64,000 nucleotides of DNA, taken from the NCBI GenBank assembly GCA_016936555.1, contig JAFGXR010000001.1, positions 1 to 64,000 of the forward strand. The letters are read 5' to 3'. Below are positions 48,464-58,675 of this stretch, piece by piece; the first letter of the stretch is position 1; each line of letters opens with the position of its first letter. The translations under genes were made by a program, and so were the position numbers. The stretch is from Spirochaetales bacterium (GTDB lineage Bacteria > Spirochaetota > Spirochaetia > DSM-2461). A model generated the notes under the pieces. It had not been told where the DNA came from, searched no databases, and saw only the letters and a program-made list of their open reading frames with translations.

Positions 48464-50563
48464 ATGGCTGATATACAGAAAACTCTGAGAAGCGCTTTCG
48501 GCAAAGAGAGAACCGACCTCCTTATTACGGTGGGCGTTCTGATGATCGTCATGATGCTCATCGTCCCCCTGCCCACATGGATCCTCGATACCATGATGTC
48601 GGTCAATCTCATGCTGGCCATAATGATCATTCTGATCGTTCTCTTTACCAATGACCCGCTTGAGTTCTCTCTCTTCCCGACCATACTTCTTGTCTCAACT
48701 GTTTTCGGACTGGCTCTGAACGTTTCTTCGACCAGGCTGATTCTTGCCAAAGGGGAGGGGTTCGACGGAAGAATCGTAAAGGCTTTCGCTACATTCGTCG
48801 TGGGCGCCGAAGGGACCCAGGGGATCGTTATCGGGGCGATTATTTTTATCATAATCATCGCGGTTCAGTTCCTGGTTATCACCAAAGGAGCCACGAGGGT
48901 CGCCGAGGTCGCCGCGAGATTCACTCTCGACGCGCTTCCCGGCAAACAGATGGCCATTGATGCCGAATACAATTCGGGTCTGATCACCGACGATCAGGCG
49001 AGGAAGAGAAAAGCGGACCTCCAGAAATCCGTCGATTTTTACGGAGCCATGGACGGTGCCACCAAGTTCGTCTCCGGAACCGTTCAGGTGGGTATCGTCA
49101 TCACTCTGATCAATGTCATCGGCGGTATCATAGTCGGAGTGACTATCCATGGGGAACCGATTGCCAACGCCCTTAACACCTATACTTCGCTGACTATAGG
49201 GGACGGGCTTGTTTCCCAGCTTCCCACCCTGATTATTTCCGTGTCAACCGGTCTGATCGTAACCCGTTCTGTTTCCGACGGGTCTTTCGGAACCGATGTG
49301 AAGAAGCAGTTTTCCGCCCAGTCCAGAATTTACTGGATCACCGCTGTTTTTCTCTTCTTCCTGGGCGTTCTGCCGGGATTCCCCTGGTATCTGCTGTTCC
49401 CTCTTTCGGCTATGACCGGATTCATGGCTTACAGATTGACCCGGCGGAAAATGATAGAGGAAGAGCTGGCAAAAACGGCCGGAGAACAGGAAAAGGCCGA
49501 GAAGGATGCACCGGCGGAAATGTCACCGGTTGTGCCTCTCGATCCCCTTTCTCTCGAGCTTGGATACGGACTAATCCCGCTGGTCGATCAGGACAATGGC
49601 GCCGAACTGCTCGACAGGTTGACCCGAATCCGCCGGGAGGCGGCGCTCGATCTCGGTCTTGTGGTGCCGCGGATCCGCATTATAGACAATATGCGCCTTG
49701 AGCCTTCGGAGTACTGCCTGAAAATCAAAGGCGTCGAGATGGGCCGCGGAGCCATCCGCATGGGCCATTTTCTGGCTATCAATCCCGGAGGGGAAAGAGA
49801 GCCGCTGGAAGGGGAAAAAACCACCGATCCGGCATTCGGGCTCCCCGCTATCTGGATTTCCGATACGTACAGGGAAAAAGCCGAAAGAAACGGTTATACC
49901 GTGGTCGATCCGCCTTCGATCGTCGCCACGCACCTGACCGAAATTATCAAAAAGCACTCTTCGGAGATTATCGGCCGTCAGGAAGTCCGTTCGATGCTCG
50001 ATACGCTCAAGGAAAATTACCCCGCCGTTGTCGAGGAAGTCTCAAAATCCTTTTCCACAGGAGAAATCCAGAAGGTCTTTCAGGGGCTTCTCAGAGAACA
50101 GGTTTCCATCAGGAATCTCGTGGTCATTCTCGAGACACTGGGCGATTACGGATCGGTCACGAAAGATACGGGATTTCTCATTGAAAAGGTCAGACAGGCT
50201 CTGGGCAGACAGATATGTTTACAGTATGCTGAGGAGGATAATACGCTCCGGGTTCTTACAATCCATCCTGAAATTGAACAGCGCATCGTCGACTCCCGGA
50301 TGGAGTCGGCTGCCGGTGTTATCGCGGCACTTGATCCCCGTTTTCAGAGGCAATGGATCAATGCCGTGCTCAATAGTGTTCAGGATGTCCAGAATCTTGG
50401 ATATTATCCCCTGATACTGTGCAGCGAAGCGGCCAGAGCTCTTGTCAGGTCGTCGACCGAAAGGGATATTCCCGATCTAGTCGTTCTCTCGGTTCCCGAG
50501 ATAGCGCAGAATATTTCGATTGAGTCTCTTGGCGAAATATCATTTGAATGGAAGGAATCGTAA
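48464..50563 (+). CDS. flhA: flagellar biosynthesis protein FlhA
   Basis: SVNLMLAIMIILIVLFTNDPLEFSLFPTILLVSTVFGLALNVSSTRLIL and large cytosolic domain. Confidence 0.97.
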   Translation: MADIQKTLRSAFGKERTDLLITVGVLMIVMMLIVPLPTWILDTMMSVNLMLAIMIILIVLFTNDPLEFSLFPTILLVSTVFGLALNVSSTRLILAKGEGFDGRIVKAFATFVVGAEGTQGIVIGAIIFIIIIAVQFLVITKGATRVAEVAARFTLDALPGKQMAIDAEYNSGLITDDQARKRKADLQKSVDFYGAMDGATKFVSGTVQVGIVITLINVIGGIIVGVTIHGEPIANALNTYTSLTIGDGLVSQLPTLIISVSTGLIVTRSVSDGSFGTDVKKQFSAQSRIYWITAVFLFFLGVLPGFPWYLLFPLSAMTGFMAYRLTRRKMIEEELAKTAGEQEKAEKDAPAEMSPVVPLDPLSLELGYGLIPLVDQDNGAELLDRLTRIRREAALDLGLVVPRIRIIDNMRLEPSEYCLKIKGVEMGRGAIRMGHFLAINPGGEREPLEGEKTTDPAFGLPAIWISDTYREKAERNGYTVVDPPSIVATHLTEIIKKHSSEIIGRQEVRSMLDTLKENYPAVVEEVSKSFSTGEIQKVFQGLLREQVSIRNLVVILETLGDYGSVTKDTGFLIEKVRQALGRQICLQYAEEDNTLRVLTIHPEIEQRIVDSRMESAAGVIAALDPRFQRQWINAVLNSVQDVQNLGYYPLILCSEAARALVRSSTERDIPDLVVLSVPEIAQNISIESLGEISFEWKES

Positions 50564-51774
50564 TGGAGCATTTTACCGAACGGGGAATAAGCCATCTGGA
50601 AGTACTGGATAAAATCAGTTCCAAATACGGAAAGAACGCAAAGATCCTCACCAGAAAAAATATCACAATGGGCGGTTTCCTCGGACTGTTCAAAAAAGAA
50701 GGCGTCGAATACACCGGCTATGTCTACGACAATGTTCTGCAGGACCGGGCGGCAAGGGATTCCTTTGAGAAAAAAGCCATACTGAATTCGGTCGGAAAAA
50801 GCGATATTCCTCCCGCTTCGGCAAAACCGGCAGGTGATCCGCTGGCGGAGGAAGTGAAAAGCCTGACGGAAGTCGTCAAAACCCTGATCGAAAGAGGTCC
50901 GGCTACGTCAGAGCCGAAAAAGCACGAAAATCTGGTTAAGCTCGAAGACCTTCTGGAAGAAAATGATTTTTCCCGGGATTTCATCCGCGATATGATCGAC
51001 CGACTGAAAAGGGAGCTCTCCCTCGAAGACCTGGATGATTACTCTCTGGTTCAGCAGTCGGTTCTCGAATGGATCGGTGATAAAATCAGCATTTACAGAG
51101 AAAAGCCCGCCCGGGTTCCCCGCGTGTTTATTCTTGTCGGACCCACCGGGGTCGGGAAGACCACGACAATTGCCAAGCTGGCGGCCATCAAGGGAATTGC
51201 CACCGGCGATCAATCTCCTCTAAGTGTCCGCATGATAACGATCGATAATTATCGTATAGGTGCAAAAAAGCAGATTGAGACCTATGGAGATATTATGGGC
51301 ATTCCCGTGGCCTGCGTAGAGACATTCAGCGATCTCGAGAAGAAAATACAGCAGTTCAGCGATGCCGACCTGATCCTTGTCGACACAATCGGCAAGAGTC
51401 CGTCGGACTTTATGAAGCTGGCGGAGATGCGGAAGCTCCTGGCGGCCTGCGGCAGCAACAGTGAAGTCCATCTGGCCGTTTCTTCAACCACAAAAACCCG
51501 CGATATCAGAGAGATTCTCAGTCAGTTCGAACCTTTTAAATATCAGTCAGTCATACTGACGAAACTCGATGAGACTTCCCAGGTCGGGAACCTCATCAGC
51601 CTTATGGCTGAAGCGGGCAAGCCGCTGTCTTATATCACGGACGGACAGGTCGTCCCCCAGGATATTGAAACGGCGACGGAAATCAAATTACTTGAAAAGC
51701 TGACGGGCTTTTCCGTGGACAGGGAAAAACTGCTGCGGAAGTTCCCCATTTACAATTCGGCAATCTGGAGATAG
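50563..51774 (+). CDS. flhF: flagellar SRP-like GTPase FlhF
   Basis: VFILVGPTGVGKTTTIAKLAAI, VDTIGKSPSD, LTKLDETSQVGNLISL. Confidence 0.95.
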   Translation: MEHFTERGISHLEVLDKISSKYGKNAKILTRKNITMGGFLGLFKKEGVEYTGYVYDNVLQDRAARDSFEKKAILNSVGKSDIPPASAKPAGDPLAEEVKSLTEVVKTLIERGPATSEPKKHENLVKLEDLLEENDFSRDFIRDMIDRLKRELSLEDLDDYSLVQQSVLEWIGDKISIYREKPARVPRVFILVGPTGVGKTTTIAKLAAIKGIATGDQSPLSVRMITIDNYRIGAKKQIETYGDIMGIPVACVETFSDLEKKIQQFSDADLILVDTIGKSPSDFMKLAEMRKLLAACGSNSEVHLAVSSTTKTRDIREILSQFEPFKYQSVILTKLDETSQVGNLISLMAEAGKPLSYITDGQVVPQDIETATEIKLLEKLTGFSVDREKLLRKFPIYNSAIWR

Positions 51775-51777
51775 AAG

Positions 51778-52680
51778 TTGGAAGATCAGGCAGAGAAACT
51801 TAGAGAGATAATGAAAAACAGGCAGTCCGGGGAGAGCTCGAACGAGATTCAGGGTGTTTTCGGGAAGAAGACGAAAATCATAACCGTAGCGAGCGGCAAG
51901 GGCGGCGTAGGGAAGACGAATGTCTCCACCAATCTGGCTCTCGCCTACGCCAAAATCGGGAAAAAGGTCATCGTTCTGGATGCGGATCTCGGGCTGGCCA
52001 ATGTCAATGTTGTTATGGGGATGATCCCCAAATACAATCTCTACCATGTAATACGCAAGCAGAAGACCATGAAAGAGGTCATTCTCGATACGGACTACGG
52101 AATCCAGATCGTAGCCGGCGCTTCGGGGTTCAGCAAGATTGCCAATCTGACCGATGAAGAGCGCGAATCCTTTATCACGGAGCTGACCGAGCTCTCTTCA
52201 GCTGATATTATAATCATCGATACGAGCGCAGGTGTTTCCAGCAATGTTCTCTCCTTTGTGCAGGCGGCCGATGAAGTGCTTATCGTAACGACGCCCGAGC
52301 CCACGGCAATTACCGATGCCTACGGTATTATCAAAATCATATCCACAGAGATCGATGATCTGGATCTGGATCTCAAGCTTATCATCAACAGGGTCGCTTC
52401 CGTTACAGAGGCAAAAAAGATTTCCCAGAGAGTGATCAATATCGCGGGACAGTTCCTCAATCTCAAAGTGGATTATCTCGGATTTGTCTATGAGGATCCA
52501 TCGGTTCCCAGCTCTGTGCGCAAGCAGGTGCCCTTTATGATCGCCGATCCCAATGGAAAAGCGGCGGGCTGCATACAGCATATCGTAGGACGCCTTGAAA
52601 ACATAGAATTCAAGGAAGGCGGCGGTGTGGGGAAATTCATCAGGAAACTTCTGGGAAAAGAAGGCAGCTTGACTACTTGA
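51778..52680 (+). CDS. flhG: MinD-like ATPase FlhG/YlxH (TTG start)
   Basis: ITVASGKGGVGKTNVSTNLALAYAKIGKKVIVLDADLGLANVNVVMG. Confidence 0.95.
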   Translation: MEDQAEKLREIMKNRQSGESSNEIQGVFGKKTKIITVASGKGGVGKTNVSTNLALAYAKIGKKVIVLDADLGLANVNVVMGMIPKYNLYHVIRKQKTMKEVILDTDYGIQIVAGASGFSKIANLTDEERESFITELTELSSADIIIIDTSAGVSSNVLSFVQAADEVLIVTTPEPTAITDAYGIIKIISTEIDDLDLDLKLIINRVASVTEAKKISQRVINIAGQFLNLKVDYLGFVYEDPSVPSSVRKQVPFMIADPNGKAAGCIQHIVGRLENIEFKEGGGVGKFIRKLLGKEGSLTT

Positions 52681-52718
52681 GTTTATTGACCTAATCTGAA
52701 TACGGGAGGGATTCGTCT

Positions 52719-53375
52719 CTGATCTGGGAGAAGCTTAACTGGAAATTCATTGCAATCACAGCTCTTGTCGCAGCGTTCATTTCCGTTCTTAGCGGTCTTG
52801 TCGGAGGTGTCGATGCGTCTTCGGTATTGCTCCGGGCCATCGTTGTTCTGATTTTTTTCGCTATTTTCGCCGCAGCTGTAAATTGGGTGGCTGTTTCTTT
52901 TCTTGTCAGTGGAGAAACTTTTTCCGGAGATGAAACCGCTCCTTCCGAAAATGCCGGGGGAGGCCGGGTCAATATTATTCTGGATGATGACGATAATCCC
53001 GTTTCGGTGACGCCCGAATCCGATGAAGAGAATGAGGATGATCCCGGTTCCGATGAAGATGATGATGATATACCGCGGGGGGCATCACGGAAGCTTGGAG
53101 AGCGAAGCCGTCAGGTTGATCTGGAAATGGCGACAGCGATGGATATCGACAGTTTGCCCGATCTCGGCTCATTTTCTTCAACTTTTTCTTCTTCAGGACC
53201 TGATGAAGAAAAAAAGACTGATTCCGGTGAAGAAAACGAGTATAATAATAATGCGTCCTTCAGCTCGGGACGCCGCTTAAGTCCGGAAGGAATTGCCGGC
53301 ACTATTGCTGAACAGAACAGTCCTGAAGATTTAGCGAAAGCAGTAAAAACTGTGATGAATAAGGAGACCAAGTAG
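52719..53375 (+). CDS. hypothetical two-TM acidic protein, probable CTG start
   Basis: Frame of the track ORF 52827 continues upstream as [42 protein letters not shown] lies just upstream of CTG 52719; no ATG/GTG/TTG found in that upstream extension. Confidence 0.55.
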   Translation: MIWEKLNWKFIAITALVAAFISVLSGLVGGVDASSVLLRAIVVLIFFAIFAAAVNWVAVSFLVSGETFSGDETAPSENAGGGRVNIILDDDDNPVSVTPESDEENEDDPGSDEDDDDIPRGASRKLGERSRQVDLEMATAMDIDSLPDLGSFSSTFSSSGPDEEKKTDSGEENEYNNNASFSSGRRLSPEGIAGTIAEQNSPEDLAKAVKTVMNKETK

Positions 53376-53383
53376 GATCGCTT

Positions 53384-54172
53384 ATGGCTGACAATATTAT
53401 AAACGGCATTCCCGAAGCGGAATTGTGGAGCAGATACAGAAAAACCAGAGATGCCGGTATCAGAGATGCGATTATCAAGCAGTATGCCCCGCTGGTAAAA
53501 TACGTGGCGGGCAAGGTCTCCATCGGTATGCCCCACAATGTGGATTTTGATGATCTGGTCGGGTTCGGTGTTTTCGGTCTCTTTGATGCTATTGAAAAAT
53601 TCGATCCGGAAAAGCATGTTAAATTTAAAACCTATGCCGTAACGAGGATCCGGGGCTCGATTATCGATGAGCTCAGGTCGATAGACTGGGTTCCCCGGTC
53701 GGTCCGGCAGAAAAGCCGTGAACTCGATGAAGCCGTGCAGAGGCTGGAATCGAGACTCGGCAGATCGGCAACCGATGAGGAAATCGCATCTGAGATGAAT
53801 CTCGATCAGGATGATTTCAACCGCGTTATGCTCAAGGTCAGCGGGACCTCTCTTCTTTCTCTCAATGATATCTGGAACAGCGGTGACGAAAATGATAAGG
53901 TCTCGCTTGTCGATACGATAGAATCTCCCTCTAGCCTGCAGCCGGAAATGATTGTGGAAAAAGAGGAAATTAAAAGGGTTATAGTCGAAGCGATACAGAA
54001 TCTTCCGGAGAAAGAGAAGAAAGTGCTCGTTCTTTATTATTACGAGGATCTGACTCTCAAGGAGATCGGAAACGTTCTGGATGTAACGGAATCCCGTATT
54101 TCACAGCTCCATACCAAAGCCATTTCCCGGCTGAGAGCAAAACTGACGAATGTGAAAAAGGGAATTATGTAA
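53384..54172 (+). CDS. fliA: FliA/WhiG-type RNA polymerase sigma factor
   Basis: [117 protein letters not shown]. Confidence 0.96.
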   Translation: MADNIINGIPEAELWSRYRKTRDAGIRDAIIKQYAPLVKYVAGKVSIGMPHNVDFDDLVGFGVFGLFDAIEKFDPEKHVKFKTYAVTRIRGSIIDELRSIDWVPRSVRQKSRELDEAVQRLESRLGRSATDEEIASEMNLDQDDFNRVMLKVSGTSLLSLNDIWNSGDENDKVSLVDTIESPSSLQPEMIVEKEEIKRVIVEAIQNLPEKEKKVLVLYYYEDLTLKEIGNVLDVTESRISQLHTKAISRLRAKLTNVKKGIM

Positions 54173-54185
54173 AACAGAGGTCATT

Positions 54186-56156
54186 ATGGTTTCCAATGAG
54201 CAGATCCGAGAATTCATGCTTCATCAGATTGAATTGGATAAAGAACGCACCTCTGTCCACGTCACAGGTAAAAATATAGAAGATGCTCTTCTGCAGGGGT
54301 CCATTGAACTGGGAGTCCCGGTGAGGAAACTGGAATATGAAATCCTTGACAGGGGAAAGAGGGGCGTCTTCGGAGTCGGCCATAAAGATTGCACACTCAT
54401 CGTATATCAGGCGGAAAAGATCGTATTCGACGATAATTCCGATCTGGACGATCTCGATCATCTGGGTAACATGGATCAGGGGGAGGACGTTATCAGAGAG
54501 GACAGGACCGGCGAGTTCTCTCTCCGTCTCAGTCGCGACGGATACGCCTATCTGAAAGTTAAAAAGCCCTATGGCGAGGGCGAACCGGTGACTTCGGAAG
54601 AGATTGAAGCCGAAATCTTTAACAGGGCACTTACTTCCTATGATATGAAAATCGTTGAGGATGTCCTTCGCCGGGCAGACGATATGTTTGTTAAAATCGG
54701 CGAGTTTTCCTATAATCCCGTAAACGATCCGCTTATGTCTATCGAAGTGGATGATGAGGAAATGACCGCTTCAATTTACGTTTCAGAACCCGGTCCCGGA
54801 GGGGCGAATCTCACATCTGATGATATCAGGGGCTTTCTGAAAAACAACCGTGTCATAGCGGGTATAGAAGATGAGCTCCTTCAGGCTTTCGAGGATAATC
54901 CGGTTTACCGGCAGACCTATGTGGTAGCCAGAGGAATCGAACCGGTCCACGGTCAGGACGGCTATATAAAATATCTCTTTGAAATCGATCCCCATAAGGT
55001 AAAACTGAAAATCAAAGATGACGGAAAAGTCGATTTTAAAGAGCTGAATCTGATTCAGAATGTCATTAAAGGGCAGCCTCTGGCTAAAAAGATTCCTCCG
55101 GAACTCGGTAAAAACGGAAAAAACATATACGGAACGCCGATCAAGGCCCGTGACGGAAAAGACATACAGATAGGTCTGGGGAAAAACGTAACCATTGCTC
55201 AGAATGGTGAGCTGGCCGTAGCTGAAGAGAGCGGACAGGTCCTGCTCAGCAAGGGCAAGATCAGTGTGGAAACCGTTATGGTTATTTCCGGTGACGTCAA
55301 CACTTCGACCGGTAATATAAATGCCCTGGGCACAGTCGTAATCAAGGGGAATGTCGAAGACGGATTTGAAGTAACAGCCCAGGGGACGATTGAAGTTCTG
55401 GGATTTGTCGGGAAGTCAAAATTGACATCGGGCGGTGATATCGTGGTCAAACAGGGTATCAACGGCGGTGAGGGAGATGATTCGGGAATGATTAAAGCTC
55501 AGAAAAGCGTCTGGGCGTCATTTATTACAAATGCCACTGTAGAGTCGGGCAGCAATGTTATCGTCAGCGACGGTATTGTCAATTCGAAGGTTGACGCCAA
55601 CTCAAAAATTCTCTGTCAGGGAAAAAGAGCCAAGATCGTGGGCGGCCATGTCCGGGCTGCCGAAGAGGTCAACGCCGCCGTTCTGGGGTCTCCCCATGGC
55701 GCTGAAACCATTATCGAAGTAGGTTACGACCCCAAAACGAAAGAAGAGATAGAAAAGTTCGAAGCCGAACAGAAAACCATCGAAGAGAAACTCGATGAAC
55801 TGGGGCGCAACATTCAGGGGCTTCTCAAGCAGAAGAAGATTATGAAAGACAAATTCCCCTCGCAGAAAGTCCAGGCACTGATGAACCAGAAAAAGATCCT
55901 GAACAAGTTGTCGCTTGAGAAAAACAAGGTCACAGCCGAAATTGAAAGAAGACTGGACTATCTTGAATCCCTGAAAGTATCTGGCAAGATCAGCGCATCC
56001 AAGACAGTTCATGCGGGAGTCAAGGTTTTTATAAAGGACGCGGCTCTCGATATTACGAACCCCTACGACAACGCAGTTACATTTGTCGTGGAAAACGGTT
56101 TTATTACGACCACCGCCTATGAAGAAATTGCGGAGGAACTGATCCGGAGGGATTAA
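54186..56156 (+). CDS. FapA/DUF342 family protein with N-terminal Jag-N-like domain
   Basis: VTGKNIEDALLQGSIELGVPVRKLEYEILDRGKRGVFGVG; FapA-type GTPIKARDGKDIQIGLGKNV and beta-helix-like repeats. Confidence 0.88.
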   Translation: MVSNEQIREFMLHQIELDKERTSVHVTGKNIEDALLQGSIELGVPVRKLEYEILDRGKRGVFGVGHKDCTLIVYQAEKIVFDDNSDLDDLDHLGNMDQGEDVIREDRTGEFSLRLSRDGYAYLKVKKPYGEGEPVTSEEIEAEIFNRALTSYDMKIVEDVLRRADDMFVKIGEFSYNPVNDPLMSIEVDDEEMTASIYVSEPGPGGANLTSDDIRGFLKNNRVIAGIEDELLQAFEDNPVYRQTYVVARGIEPVHGQDGYIKYLFEIDPHKVKLKIKDDGKVDFKELNLIQNVIKGQPLAKKIPPELGKNGKNIYGTPIKARDGKDIQIGLGKNVTIAQNGELAVAEESGQVLLSKGKISVETVMVISGDVNTSTGNINALGTVVIKGNVEDGFEVTAQGTIEVLGFVGKSKLTSGGDIVVKQGINGGEGDDSGMIKAQKSVWASFITNATVESGSNVIVSDGIVNSKVDANSKILCQGKRAKIVGGHVRAAEEVNAAVLGSPHGAETIIEVGYDPKTKEEIEKFEAEQKTIEEKLDELGRNIQGLLKQKKIMKDKFPSQKVQALMNQKKILNKLSLEKNKVTAEIERRLDYLESLKVSGKISASKTVHAGVKVFIKDAALDITNPYDNAVTFVVENGFITTTAYEEIAEELIRRD

Positions 56157-56479
56157 TGGCTATCACGCCCCTCGACCTGCAGACTATGTTTGTCAGGTTG
56201 AATGAAGTGGGAAAAGAGCAGAATCATCTCAAAGAAGCTGTGGCGTCGCAGCAGGCTGCCGGAGCTAAAGAATTGAAGGAACAGGAACTCAGGCAGGACA
56301 AATCGGTCAATAAAGCGGAAGAGGACAAGGAAGCCCAGAAGCTGAAAGAGGAAGGCGGCGGTGAAAAGAACGGGGCGGACTCGAGAGAAAGGGAAAAAAG
56401 CGAAGAACAATCTGCCCGTCCTCAGAGAAAAGTATTCAGCGATCCCGAAATGGGATCTCACATCGATATATCAGGTTAA
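56156..56479 (+). CDS. hypothetical Lys/Glu-rich protein
   Basis: ORF directly coupled to the FapA-like gene; highly charged, low complexity. Confidence 0.7.
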   Translation: MAITPLDLQTMFVRLNEVGKEQNHLKEAVASQQAAGAKELKEQELRQDKSVNKAEEDKEAQKLKEEGGGEKNGADSREREKSEEQSARPQRKVFSDPEMGSHIDISG

Positions 56480-56482
56480 TCT

Positions 56483-56977
56483 ATGACAACAGCTTTTACG
56501 GTTGCGGGAATTTGTCTCCTGGCCATTTACTCTGTTTATTTTCTTCTGAACAGGCGAATTTCGAATATTCTAGAGTCGGAAAAAATCCTGTCGAGGGTTG
56601 ATGAAGAAGTCAATTCTCTCATCCTTGAACTGAATCAGACCACAGAAAGGAATATACTTCTGGTGGAGGACCGGATCAAAAAACTGACGGCACTCATGGA
56701 GGATGCAGATAAGACGGTTTTAAGGCTCAATCGGGAGCTGAACAGAAAAAAGGAGGAGACCGAAGGTTATTCCCATCTTTCAAAGATGAGAAAAATTCCC
56801 CCGCCTGTTGATGAAAAGGTAAGGGAGCCTGAGAATTCTGACGAAAATCTAAGTGAAAAAAATAGAATACTGGAGATGTACAACCGGGGGATGGCCCCCG
56901 AACTGATCGCTTCGCGCACCGGGACATCCATCGGAGAAGTGGAACTGATCATCACATTGAATTCCAGAAAGGGCTGA
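56483..56977 (+). CDS. membrane-anchored coiled-coil protein, DUF2802-like C-terminus
   Basis: N-terminal TM, coiled coil, MYNRGMAPELIASRTGTSIGEVELIITLNSRKG. Confidence 0.7.
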   Translation: MTTAFTVAGICLLAIYSVYFLLNRRISNILESEKILSRVDEEVNSLILELNQTTERNILLVEDRIKKLTALMEDADKTVLRLNRELNRKKEETEGYSHLSKMRKIPPPVDEKVREPENSDENLSEKNRILEMYNRGMAPELIASRTGTSIGEVELIITLNSRKG

Positions 56978-56980
56978 TGT

Positions 56981-58675
56981 TTGAAACATATAATCGGTAT
57001 CGACCTGGGAACGACCAATTCCTCGGCGGCATTTTACGACAAAAGAGAACTGACCATTATTCCCAACAGCAGGGGACAGCGGATAACGCCTTCCGCCGTG
57101 GCGATTGATCCCTCCGGAGAAATCCTTGTGGGGGAGTCCGCCAGAAACCAGGCTCTGGTCAATAAAGACGCGACAGTTCTGAATGTGAAACGCCGTATGG
57201 GATCCGATTATATCTATACGATTAATGGCAGGGGATACAGCCCCCAGGAAATTTCTTCTTTTATTCTCAGATCTCTTAAAAAGGACTGTGAAAACTATCT
57301 CGGAGAAACGGTGACAGAAGCGGTTATCACCGTTCCGGCCTATTTTAACGAAAGACAGAGAAAAGCCACAATAGAGGCGGGACGCCTTGCCGGGCTGAAA
57401 GTGCGAAAGATCATCAACGAGCCCACTTCTTCAGCTCTCATATTCGCGGACCGGAAAAAAGAGGACCGCACTCTTCTCGTTTACGATCTGGGCGGCGGGA
57501 CTTTTGACGTATCGCTTCTCCGCAAAGAGGGAAACCGTTTTATCGTCATCGCGTCCAACGGGGAATCGAGACTGGGCGGCGTTGATTTTGACGATCTCCT
57601 CTACAAAAGGGTCGCGACTTATTTTTCCTCCCGATCCGGTATCAATGTTGATGAGGATAAACTGCTTGTCCAGCACCTCAGAAACCGGGTGGAACAGGCT
57701 AAAATCGAACTGTCCACAAGACAGAGCGCTACGATCTCTCTCCCCTTTATCGCTACGGGCAGAGGACCCGTTCACCTGACATGTACCGTGACCAGAGATG
57801 AGTTCAACAGAATGATATCACCTCTGGCGGAACGGACCATGAATCTTCTCGACAAGACTCTCCGCGAGTCGGGTACGGACCGCGGGAAAATAGACAATCT
57901 GGTCCTCTCCGGCGGTTCGAGCCGTATCCCTCTGATCCGGGAGATGCTGCAGGACCGTTTCGGTTTCACATTTGAGAAGCAGGTCAATCCCGAAGAGTCC
58001 GTCGCTCTGGGAGCGGCGTTCCAGGGATATCTTCTCGAACAGGGAGAAAAGGAAATAGAGATACAGGATGTGACATCCCATAGTCTCGGCGTAGAAATCG
58101 ACGACGGCACGTTCATCCCCATTATCCGGAAAAATTCTCCTCTTCCCTCTATTCAGTTCAAGACTTTCACTACGGTCGCAGACAACCAGAGATCGGTTGA
58201 AATCAAGATTCTCGAGGGGGAACACCGCAGGGCTTCACTTAATTCGCCCTACGGACGATTTCTCCTTTCGGGAATCCGGCAGGGCAGGAGAGGCGATGCC
58301 CGCATCAAAGTCGCATTTAAAGTCGATACTGACGGGCTGCTCCATGTCAAAGCCAAGGATATGGATACGGGAATCAGGCAGAATATCATATTCACATCTT
58401 CTGTCATGGATAGCGGAAGCCGGTCCGAGGACGAAGAGCTGATTATTCTGGAAAAAAGAGTTCATTCCCTGATCAACAGGGTGCAGGGGCTCAATAAAAT
58501 GTCGCCTCTTTCTTATGATTTCAATTTTCAGTTTGAGATCCGGGAAGTCCTGTCAAGCGCCGGACAGTCTCTTCAGGACCGGGATTCAGAGGGATTGTGG
58601 GAAGCTAAAACGGCTCTTGAATCCATTGCGGCGGAACTGAATGCTATTCTCGACGGGGAGGTTCAGGCTGTATGA
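56981..58675 (+). CDS. Hsp70/DnaK family protein (TTG start)
   Basis: IIGIDLGTTNSSAAFYDKRELTIIPN, VPAYFNERQRKATIEAGRLAGLKVRKIINEPTSSALIF, VYDLGGGTFDVSLL, LSGGSSRIPLIREMLQDRFG. Confidence 0.95.
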   Translation: MKHIIGIDLGTTNSSAAFYDKRELTIIPNSRGQRITPSAVAIDPSGEILVGESARNQALVNKDATVLNVKRRMGSDYIYTINGRGYSPQEISSFILRSLKKDCENYLGETVTEAVITVPAYFNERQRKATIEAGRLAGLKVRKIINEPTSSALIFADRKKEDRTLLVYDLGGGTFDVSLLRKEGNRFIVIASNGESRLGGVDFDDLLYKRVATYFSSRSGINVDEDKLLVQHLRNRVEQAKIELSTRQSATISLPFIATGRGPVHLTCTVTRDEFNRMISPLAERTMNLLDKTLRESGTDRGKIDNLVLSGGSSRIPLIREMLQDRFGFTFEKQVNPEESVALGAAFQGYLLEQGEKEIEIQDVTSHSLGVEIDDGTFIPIIRKNSPLPSIQFKTFTTVADNQRSVEIKILEGEHRRASLNSPYGRFLLSGIRQGRRGDARIKVAFKVDTDGLLHVKAKDMDTGIRQNIIFTSSVMDSGSRSEDEELIILEKRVHSLINRVQGLNKMSPLSYDFNFQFEIREVLSSAGQSLQDRDSEGLWEAKTALESIAAELNAILDGEVQAV

